Positions 8,062-14,085 of a DNA stretch of 14,085 nt are shown in pieces. Made by a program: the position numbers and the translations under genes. The DNA lies in contig USHP01000017.1 in assembly GCA_900554625.1 (NCBI GenBank), positions 1 through 14,085 on the forward strand. The letters are read 5' to 3'. The notes under the pieces are model-generated. The model searched no databases. It was not told the DNA's origin and was given only the letters and a program-made list of their open reading frames with translations. Source of the DNA: an uncultured Eubacteriales bacterium (GTDB lineage Bacteria > Bacillota > Clostridia > Oscillospirales > Oscillospiraceae). The stretch's first letter is position 1, and the number at the start of each line of letters is the position of its first letter.

Positions 8062-8959
8062 GGGCATTCTCCTTTCTGTGCTTCTCTTCCCACCAATGGT
8101 AGAGTCCCAGCCCCGGCAGAAAGGTCAGCAGGAACAGCCATTTTCCTCTGATTTTCCCATACAGCTGCCCAGGCGTAAACCCTGCAAATCTGCCGTAAAC
8201 CTGGTACTGCATCATGGCCTTCAGCCGGGGCAGGCCGTGGATGTCCGCACTGAGAAACACCCTGGCTCGCTCTGCACATCCTTTGGGTGAGGCCAGATTG
8301 TGGGCTCTGCGGTTTTTGGTCAGCCCTTCTTCCAGATAATCCGACAGATAAATCACATGGTTAAAAAACCGCATTTGATACTTTTCCGCCATGCGAATCC
8401 ATACAATGTCCTCTCCCAGAAACTTCTCCCCGGCAAATATCGGAAAGGGGTATTCCTTCAGGCAGTGGGTGTACCACACCTCCGCCATATCCCCGCCGAT
8501 TCCCCGGTTGATCCGGCACTGGACAAAGGTCTCTTTCATCCCATCACAAGGCACCGGCCCGTCACTGAGGAAGCTGCCGTCGGGCTTCCCTCTGAGGAAG
8601 CTGAACCCGCACAAATCCGGTTCCTCCCGGTAGGTTTCATAGGCCGCCAGAACTTTCTCCACTGAGTCCGGGGTCAGGCAGTCGTCACTGTCCACGATGA
8701 AGGTCAGCGGGGTGTAGATAAACTGGTAGCCATAGTTCAGGGCGGTATGCTTGCCGCCGTTTTTCTTTCTCTTGTACACAATGGGAAAGTCCGCCGCCTG
8801 GACAAATCCCGCCACCAGTTCCCCGGTTTCGTCGGTGCTGCCGTCGTCAATCACCACCCACTGAAAGTCCTTGTTTTTCTGGCTGCACAGGGAAGCAAAT
8901 AGCCTGGGCAAATGTCCCGCCCGGTTATAGGTTGGGGTGAGGATGGACAGCGTTTTCAT
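8021..8959 (-). CDS. GT2 family glycosyltransferase
   Basis: The product has 312 residues. The N-terminal GT-A motifs are LSILTPTYNRAGHLPRL, WVVIDDGSTDETGE, NGGKHTALNYG and the DXD site IVDSDDCL (88-94); FLGEDIVW (180-187) supplies the later ED motif. The start at 8959 overlaps the radical SAM stop as ATGA and follows a GGGAG element. A likely role is transfer of one sugar of the repeat unit in the cytoplasm. The last 15-20 residues (after WWEEKHRKE) read unlike a conserved end and overlap the next GT2 gene by 41 bases, so a stop may have been lost through a small sequence error, or the overlap may be real. The family is secure; the sugar is unknown. Confidence 0.88.
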   Translation of the reverse strand: MKTLSILTPTYNRAGHLPRLFASLCSQKNKDFQWVVIDDGSTDETGELVAGFVQAADFPIVYKRKKNGGKHTALNYGYQFIYTPLTFIVDSDDCLTPDSVEKVLAAYETYREEPDLCGFSFLRGKPDGSFLSDGPVPCDGMKETFVQCRINRGIGGDMAEVWYTHCLKEYPFPIFAGEKFLGEDIVWIRMAEKYQMRFFNHVIYLSDYLEEGLTKNRRAHNLASPKGCAERARVFLSADIHGLPRLKAMMQYQVYGRFAGFTPGQLYGKIRGKWLFLLTFLPGLGLYHWWEEKHRKENAHGADFDFGGAACL

Positions 8960-10137
8960 GGATTTTCTCCCATCTGTCCGGCAATATCCGCATCCACGAT
9001 TTCTTCACCGGTTTTCTCTGCCAGCTGGGCTTTGCTGGCCTGGCTTAGCCCGTCCCGGACTTCTGCGTTCATGTCGCAGGTGCTGCACTTGTCCAGAGCT
9101 TCCTTGCTCACCTTGCCGTCCCGGTAATCCCGGACAACCTTGCTTTCGTACATGGAGTAGGGCCGCGCCATCACCAGAGCCTTGGCCTTGTGCCAGAGCA
9201 CCCACATGCCGGGAACCCAGATATACTTGCGCATGGCAGGCGCCGCCGAGCCGATCATCCAGCAGTTGCGCTGGCAGCATCGCACATTCTGGCGCACACG
9301 CTCTGCCTGGGGACTGTTCCAAAGCTCATCCCAGGTCTGCTCGTTCAGATTACCCATCACTTCCTTGTCCTTGGTGCCGTTGCAGGGCATCACATCCCCG
9401 TAGGGGTCAACAAAGAAGGTATCAAAGCTCATGTCGCAGGGCAGCAGCCGCTTCTGCCCGTAGATATATTGAATCAGGCCGTGGTTAAAATAGGCCCGCA
9501 TCCACTTTTTCGGACTGTTGGATTTGAGCAGGGCGTTGATCAGATCCTCAAAATTCTGGGCGACCATGGGACGGTCGTGAATCCGGTTTTTCGATTCCAC
9601 AAAATAGAAGCTGTTGTGCAGGGAGGCGGTGGCAAATTCCATGTCCATCTCCTCTGCAATCCGGTACAGCGGCAGCAAATCTTCGGCGTTCCGATCCTGC
9701 ACCGTCATGCCAAAGCCCACGTCCTTCATACCCATTTCCCGCAGTTTTTTCAGGGTAGAATACCCCCGGTTGTATCCATCCTCCAGGCCCCGGATTTCAT
9801 TGTTGGTCTGCTCCAGACCTTCAATGGAAATCCGGATGCCGATCTAGGGAAATTCCTTGCACAGCTCCACAATCCGGTCGGTAAAAAATCCGTTGGTGGA
9901 AATCACGATCCGGTCGCTTTTTTTGTACAATTCCCGGACAATCTCCTTCAAATCCCGACGGATAAAGGGCTCGCCGCCGGTGATGTTGGTAAAATACATC
10001 TTCGGCAGTTTCCGGATGGTTTCCAAAGACAGCTCCTCCTCCGGACGAGAGGGTGCCTTATATCGGTTGCACATGGCGCAGCGGGCATTGCAGTGGTAGG
10101 TGACAATCACGGTACCGTTCAACTTCTTCTGGCTCAT
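8956..10137 (-). CDS. Radical SAM/SPASM protein, interrupted by an in-frame TAG
   Basis: The frame starts MSQKKLNGTVIVTYHC at 10137, with AGGAG upstream and a 4-base ATGA overlap with the preceding GT4 gene. Residues 16-23 (CNARCAMC) are the CxxxCxxC site for the radical SAM 4Fe-4S cluster, and GGEP (54-57) contacts SAM. A TAG at 9846-9844 stops the frame after LCKEFP. The same frame then continues without shift as IGIRISIEGLEQTNNEIRG to a TGA at 8958-8956, 393 residues in all. The C-terminal half has SPASM-like cysteines at about 234, 252, 287, 288, 292, 351 and 354, including PYGDVMPCNG and CCQRNCW, which can hold auxiliary clusters. Family members modify peptides, proteins or sugars by radical chemistry; glycan modification is inferred from context. 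One base change (AAG to TAG) would explain the stop. Confidence 0.82.
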
Positions 10138-11359
10138 TGGTTTGTTCTCCTTGTATGCTTGTGCTGATAAAGTTCCAAAAGGGCGCTGATGTAGTCTTTC
10201 AGCCCCATTAGGTTTGCGCCGGCGCAGTTTTCGCTGTAGCGCTTTGTTCGTTCCGGGTGTTCCCAGAGGGTTCGGATTTTCCGGGTCAAATCCTCAGCGC
10301 TGCCGCTTTCAAACAGCTCCCCCGTCCGGCCTGGCTGAATCAGTTCTGGAATGCCGCCAATGTCAGCACCCAGTACCGGCGTGCCCAGGGCCAGACTTTC
10401 CGTCACGGAGAAGGGGCAGTTTTCGTAGCAGGTGCTGGGGCAGATGCTGAACCGGGCACCCCGAATCAGGTTTTCCAGTTCCGCCCCTTTCAGAAAGCCC
10501 CGATTCTGGACATTCTTCCCGGAATTCACCGCCGATTCCAGCGGCCCGCTTCCGGCAAAGACAAAGGGAATCTCCGGCAGCGCCTGACAAGCTTTCAGCA
10601 AAAGCGCAATCCCCTTTTCCTGGGAGTAGCGTCCAAAATACAGCACATAGTCCCTGCTTTCCGTTCTTATCTCCGGCTTTTCTCCACAAAGTTGGGAAGC
10701 GGCACCGTTCGTTCCGCCAGCACCGGGTTGGTGTCCAGCTTTCGCTTCATAAAATCCGAACAGCAGAGAATGGTGTCGATTTCCCGGTAGACCCCCTGTG
10801 CTTTCCAGAAAATTGCTTCCAGGGTGCCCAGGGCAGATTTGGGCAGGGATTGGTGAATGCACCTGTTTTTCATGCAGTGTACCGGCCCTCCCGTCAGACA
10901 TTTTTCGCAGTTTTCTCCCGTGGTGGGATTGCGCATCTGATGGTTGGGGCAGACCAGCTGCCCGTCGTGGGCGGTGTAGACAATGGTGCAGGGATGACCG
11001 GTTTCCTTTTCCCATTTGCGAATCTCCAGAATCACCGAAGGGGTGAGCTGGTAGTTAAAGTTATTCAGGTGGCACACCTGGGGCTTAAAATCCTCCAGCA
11101 CCTTTCGTATCTTCTTCCTGGCCTCAGAAGAATAGATGGTCTTCACCGGGTAAAGCAGCTTCCGGGCAGCGCTTCCCTGGTGAAAGTCCATGTTGGCAGT
11201 ATAGCTTCCCACCCGGTTTCCCACCCGGCGCTGGGGGTGCTCCATGCCAAAGTACTGCACCTCATGGCCAAGGCTTTCCAGGTATTCTCCCAGCTGAAAC
11301 AGGTAGGTTTCCGAGCCGCCGTTGGGATGCAGGAATTTATTGATCAACAGAATTCTCAT
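10134..11359 (-). CDS. GT4 family glycosyltransferase, frameshifted
   Basis: The start MRILLINKFLHPNGGSETY at 11359 follows GAGG by 7 bases and overlaps the previous GT4 gene by 23 bases. The N-terminal half has the GT-B acceptor domain with five cysteines near residues 137-167 (LVCPNHQM, then CEKC, then C and C), a feature of several GT4 subgroups that may bind metal. This frame stops at 10667. The C-terminal donor domain continues in another frame: YVLYFGRYSQEKGI, then CYENCPFSVTES with the E-x7-E motif that binds the nucleotide sugar, ending at 10134. Adding one A to the AAAA run (plus-strand TTTT 10678-10681) joins them as FVEKKPEIRTES, giving about 408 residues, a normal family length. 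It is an inverting-or-retaining call that cannot be refined; retaining chemistry is usual for GT4. Confidence 0.85.
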
Positions 11360-12515
11360 GGCGTTTCCTCAATTTGGTATAAAGGGCAATGGTACGCTGG
11401 GCAGTATCGTCCCAGCTGTATTTTCCGCAGACGAAATCCGCCGCTTCTTGCTTATATTGTTCCACCAAATCCCGGTTGTCACACAGCATCTGCAATTTTT
11501 GAATCAAATCCCGGACATTGTTTCTCTCAAAGGTCACCGCCTTGTCCTCCACCACCTCGGTGCATTCCGGGATGTCGCTGGTCAGGCAGCAGTTTCCGTA
11601 ACTCATAGCCTCCAACAGGCTCAGGGGCATCCCCTCCAGCAGCGACGGCAGCACATACACATAGGCGTTGCTGTACAGTTCCTCCAGCACTCGCCCCTGA
11701 ACAAAGCCGGTGAAGAGAATCCGCTTATCCTCCGCGGCACTTTCCTTCAGCTGCTGGAAAAACTGCCGGGTATCGGAAGCACTTCCCGCAATCACCAGTT
11801 TTTTCTCCGTGTCCACGGCTTTGTAGGCTTTTATCAGATTTTCCAGTCCCTTTTCCGGCACAATCCGGCCAAGAAACAGAATATATTCGTCTTTTTGAAG
11901 GCCGAATCGTTCCCGGATTTTTTGTGCTTCCACGTTCTCCGGCCGGGTCACGCCGTTGGAAATAAAGGTGGTGTGCCTGCCGTAGGTGTGGTCAAAGTAG
12001 GTTTGCATCTGCCTGCTCAGCACGATGATCTCATCGGCCAATCCTACCGCCACCCGTTCTCCGAACTTGATATATTTGGCGCCGAAGCCGCCTTTCCATT
12101 TGTCTCTCTGCCAGTCCAGGCCGTGGACGGTGGCCACACATTTCTTGCCAAAAAGTTTCGGCAGCCACAGCATGGCGCAGGGGCCTTCCGCGTGAAAATG
12201 CACCACATCATACCTTCCCACCGCCGCCCGGGCAGCGCCAAAAAAGCTGGATGTCATGGCCGCCAGGCCCTTTTTATCTATGGTCAAAACGGGGCGAATG
12301 GTCACACCGTTATAATTTCTTCGTTGCTCAGTTTCAAATTCGGTCCCCGCCACATGTTTTCCTCTTCGGTTGAAGCAGGTTACCTGGTGGTTTTGTGCCG
12401 CCATGCGGGTAGATAGCTGCTCCACCACGATTTCCACGCCGCCTTCCCGGGACGGAATCCGCTTGTGTCCCAGCATGGCGATGTGCAGTTTGTCATTGTT
12501 GCGTTCCATAGGCAA
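11337..12515 (-). CDS. GT4 family glycosyltransferase
   Basis: The product has 392 residues and a GT-B fold. The N-terminal acceptor domain begins IAMLGHKRIPSREGGVEIVVEQL, a glycine-rich loop seen in rhamnosyl- and related transferases of capsule loci; HFHAEGP and TVHGLDWQRDKW follow. The donor domain has YILFLGRIVPEKGL (211-224) and EGMPLSLLEA, with the E-x7-E pair at 294 and 302. The start is a TTG at 12515, 7 bases after GGAG; an ATG at 12509 is two codons shorter and 13 bases from it, so either is possible. It is the first gene of the glycan operon, downstream of a terminator and a small hairpin. Its stop lies 23 bases inside the next GT4 gene. The donor sugar is not determinable. Confidence 0.9.
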   Translation of the reverse strand: MPMERNNDKLHIAMLGHKRIPSREGGVEIVVEQLSTRMAAQNHQVTCFNRRGKHVAGTEFETEQRRNYNGVTIRPVLTIDKKGLAAMTSSFFGAARAAVGRYDVVHFHAEGPCAMLWLPKLFGKKCVATVHGLDWQRDKWKGGFGAKYIKFGERVAVGLADEIIVLSRQMQTYFDHTYGRHTTFISNGVTRPENVEAQKIRERFGLQKDEYILFLGRIVPEKGLENLIKAYKAVDTEKKLVIAGSASDTRQFFQQLKESAAEDKRILFTGFVQGRVLEELYSNAYVYVLPSLLEGMPLSLLEAMSYGNCCLTSDIPECTEVVEDKAVTFERNNVRDLIQKLQMLCDNRDLVEQYKQEAADFVCGKYSWDDTAQRTIALYTKLRKRHENSVDQ

Positions 12516-12529
12516 TGGTTTTCTCCAGT

Positions 12530-12555
12530 CTGTGCCCTGTTTTTCTCTGGCACAG
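12530..12555 (-). promoter_or_regulatory. Leader hairpin just upstream of the first glycosyltransferase
   Basis: A perfect 7-bp inverted repeat (CTGTGCC at 12530-12536, GGCACAG at 12549-12555) has a 12-base loop. In the minus-strand transcript it sits directly 5' of the GGAG ribosome binding site of the GT4 gene. It lacks its own U-tract, so it is not a terminator. It could shield the leader or act in regulation; this is inference. I could not identify a clear -35/-10 pair between it and the upstream terminator. Confidence 0.4.
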
Positions 12556-12570
12556 CAGTAATTTGGGTAG

Positions 12571-12617
12571 AAAAAAAGCAGATGATCCGGTTTGTATCGC
12601 CTCAGGATTCATCTGCT
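12571..12617 (-). terminator. Intrinsic terminator after the LCP lipoprotein gene
   Basis: In the minus-strand transcript AGCAGATGA (12617-12609) pairs with TCATCTGCT (12585-12577), extended by ATCC/GGA with one bulged base. It is followed at once by a run of U from the seven A bases 12571-12577. It lies 21 bases beyond the LCP stop codon and about 55 bases before the next gene, so it should end the LCP transcript or attenuate read-through into the glycan operon. Confidence 0.82.
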
Positions 12618-12637
12618 CTTTTCTGTTGTTCGTTCTG

Positions 12638-13633
12638 TCAATCTGCTTTTTCATAGAAAAGAGAGATTACGGTTTCCTGCAGGGAATCTTCATCGACGTA
12701 AAATTCCACAAATTCTTCTCCCTGAACCGCCTGACCGTCGATGGAGACAATGGGCTGCAGCTCACACGTTTCCAGCACCTTGCTCAGTTCGTTGAGCTGG
12801 TTTACCGAGCAGTCCGAAGCGAAGGAATCGTTCACCTTCAGCAGCGCCGAGCTTACAAAGCCGTCAACGGTCTTGTTCTTTTCCATCAGGGCCTTGTAAA
12901 ACTCGTTCAGGTACTGCCGCTGGCGCTCCATCCGCCGCAGGTTGCTGCTGTCATCCAGCTCCGCCCGGTTGCGGACATAGAGCAGTGCCTGCTCCCCTTT
13001 CAGGGTCATTTCCTTGCCCTGTTCCATGGCAGGGTCCAGATCGGTAAAATCGTCCGGCAGCGTCAGGGTCACGCCGCCGACTAAGTCATTGATTTTCCCT
13101 ACCGCATCCATGGTAAGGGTCATATAGTGGTCAATTTTCACACCGCCCAGCAGGTTGGATACGGCCTTGACTGCATTGAGGCTGCTGTCGGAGCCGCCGC
13201 TTCCGTAGGTGTGGGCCAGAGCCAGCTGTCCAACGAAGCTTCCGGCGCCGGCGCCTCCCAGACCCAGTCGAGGAATCTCCGTCATGGTGTCCCGGTTCAG
13301 GTGGAGCAGGCTGCAGGTATTGGCCTTCTCATCGATGATGGCCAGCAGCAGGAAATCCGACTGCATTTTGTTGGTGTAGGCAATGGTCTGCTCTTCCCGC
13401 TCAAATTTGTCCAGGCCCAGAATCAGGATGGTCTGCAAATCCTCCCGCAGGCGGTAGGTTTCTCCCTGAAACTCCACCACATTTTCGGCAATGGTGGGCA
13501 TCACCGTTTCTGTGGGGTTCTGGGTTGTTGGAGCAACGGCAGAGGTGCCGGACTTTGCGCAGGCGCTCAGCACCAGCGCTGCCGAAAGGCTCAGGGCGAG
13601 CGCTGCCGCCCTGAGCACAGTTTTCCGAATCAT
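12638..13633 (-). CDS. LCP (LytR-CpsA-Psr) family lipoprotein
   Basis: The product has 331 residues from the ATG at 13633, with AAGGA just upstream and one base after the previous stop. The signal peptide has a basic start (MIRKTVLR), a hydrophobic core and the lipobox LSAC with Cys25, so the mature protein should be a lipid-anchored exported protein. Most LCP proteins instead use an N-terminal membrane helix. The LCP domain shows ILILGLDKFE (69-78), MQSDFLLLAI (90-99), LHLNRDTMTEIP (110-121), GGVTLTLPDDF (186-196) and ALLYVRNR (216-223). The Asp and Arg residues of these motifs hold the pyrophosphate of the lipid-linked glycan and metal in known structures. The protein probably moves the glycan made by the adjoining locus to the cell wall. 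A longer start at 13678 would run into the preceding gene and is rejected. Confidence 0.9.
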   Translation of the reverse strand: MIRKTVLRAAALALSLSAALVLSACAKSGTSAVAPTTQNPTETVMPTIAENVVEFQGETYRLREDLQTILILGLDKFEREEQTIAYTNKMQSDFLLLAIIDEKANTCSLLHLNRDTMTEIPRLGLGGAGAGSFVGQLALAHTYGSGGSDSSLNAVKAVSNLLGGVKIDHYMTLTMDAVGKINDLVGGVTLTLPDDFTDLDPAMEQGKEMTLKGEQALLYVRNRAELDDSSNLRRMERQRQYLNEFYKALMEKNKTVDGFVSSALLKVNDSFASDCSVNQLNELSKVLETCELQPIVSIDGQAVQGEEFVEFYVDEDSLQETVISLFYEKAD

Positions 13634-13634
13634 C

Positions 13635-14085
13635 TTAGTCCTTCTCGGTAACGAAGGCGATGGGGCCCACGGCTTCAAAGGTAACCGTTACCGCTTCGTC
13701 TTCGCTCATCTCCACATTCTCAGCGTCCACGATGACCCACTCGCCATCGACGAACACCATGACCATCAGAAAGTCCTCCTTTTCCATACCCTCGACTTCA
13801 AAGGAAATAGCAACTTCCTTCTCCTTTTCCAGAGTTTCCTCCAGTTCCTTCTCCAGTTCCAGGTAGAACAGGTCCCGAACCACCAGGTCCTCGGCAGTCA
13901 GGTCGGTATCCATTTCCTTCAGCACATCCGCCAGGGTGGGGACAGCCTCTTCCAGGGACTCCGCTTCTGCGATCACCTTGTAAGCTTCCTCCACAGTCTC
14001 CTGCACTTCCTTGGGTGCCTTGCTCAGGTCTACCAGCGCCGTAACCCGGACACCGGTCTGCTCCACAGTGGGAGCGCCCTTCTGC
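13635..14085 (-). CDS. Acidic protein of unknown function, partial (5' end outside the window)
   Basis: The frame is open to the window edge, so the true start is not seen; the GTG at 14066 is internal (QKGAPTVEQTGVRV reads through it). About 150 residues remain. The middle is very rich in Glu and likely helical (EVQETVEEAYKVIAEAESLEEA, and LELEKELEETLEKEKEV). The end is a beta-rich, Ig-like stretch (FLMVMVFVDGEWVIVDAENVEM, then AVTVTFEAVGPIAFVTEKD) with a 'GPIAFVT' strand found at the end of some exported Clostridia proteins. There is no C-terminal anchor or sorting motif, and no cysteine in the visible part. It is probably co-transcribed with the LCP gene, whose start is one base downstream, which suggests a surface role. 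I do not recognise the family. Confidence 0.75.
   Translation of the reverse strand, partial: QKGAPTVEQTGVRVTALVDLSKAPKEVQETVEEAYKVIAEAESLEEAVPTLADVLKEMDTDLTAEDLVVRDLFYLELEKELEETLEKEKEVAISFEVEGMEKEDFLMVMVFVDGEWVIVDAENVEMSEDEAVTVTFEAVGPIAFVTEKD

Noticed and set aside
9844..9846. TAG read as pyrrolysine or programmed readthrough
   Set aside because: No supporting stem-loop or companion gene is visible, and one base change or consensus error is simpler.
11322..12416. Plus-strand frame of 364 residues opposite the first GT4 gene
   Set aside because: No recognisable domain; it mirrors the GT4 coding sequence.
1..14085. CRISPR array, tRNA/rRNA gene, insertion sequence or prophage
   Set aside because: No regularly spaced repeats, no cloverleaf or rRNA stretch, and no transposase, integrase or phage gene was seen on either strand.

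Overview
The window looks like a contig end from a Gram-positive member of the Clostridia, most likely an Oscillospirales-type gut bacterium. This rests on the GC-rich codon choice, AGGAGG-type ribosome binding sites, two LytR-CpsA-Psr (LCP) genes and a lipobox lipoprotein. The genus cannot be read from the sequence. Almost everything lies on the minus strand, so the gene order below is given in transcription order, from high to low coordinates.

Right edge (about 12.6-14.1 kb): the end of an acidic protein of unknown function runs off the window and is followed, after a single base, by an LCP-family lipoprotein gene. A minus-strand intrinsic terminator (about 12571-12617) closes this pair. 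Alternative hairpins around it leave room for attenuation into the next operon.

Centre (about 0.5-12.5 kb): one tightly packed cell-surface polysaccharide locus of the Wzx/Wzy type. In order it holds a GT4 glycosyltransferase, a second GT4 (frameshifted), a radical SAM/SPASM protein (in-frame TAG), two GT2 glycosyltransferases, a Wzy-like polymerase, a glycosyltransferase with the bacterial sialyltransferase motif trio, a GT-D-fold (DUF1792-type) glycosyltransferase, a Wzx flippase and a DRE-TIM aldolase fused to an MptE/DUF115-like domain (frameshifted). Several junctions are ATGA overlaps or gaps of a few bases, which suggests one translationally coupled transcript. A plausible joint role is assembly of a repeat unit on a lipid carrier by six glycosyltransferases, export by Wzx, polymerisation by Wzy, and attachment to the wall by LCP proteins. 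The aldolase fusion and the radical SAM enzyme are candidates for making or modifying an unusual residue. No initiating sugar-phosphate transferase and no nucleotide-sugar synthesis genes are in the window.

Left edge (1-0.5 kb): the sequence starts with a Nextera/Tn5 adapter carrying one extra base. Next come a minus-strand fragment of a WYL-domain regulator and a plus-strand C-terminal fragment of a second LCP protein, joined head to head near 138-142. This is best read as a chimeric, artefactual contig end. A strong bidirectional terminator (459-498) separates the LCP gene from the aldolase.

Three genes are broken: two by an apparent one-base loss in a short homopolymer and one by a single nonsense codon. 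With the imperfect adapter, this makes consensus error at least as likely as real gene decay. No stretch over 300 bases lacks a gene, and I see no RNA gene, CRISPR array or insertion sequence.
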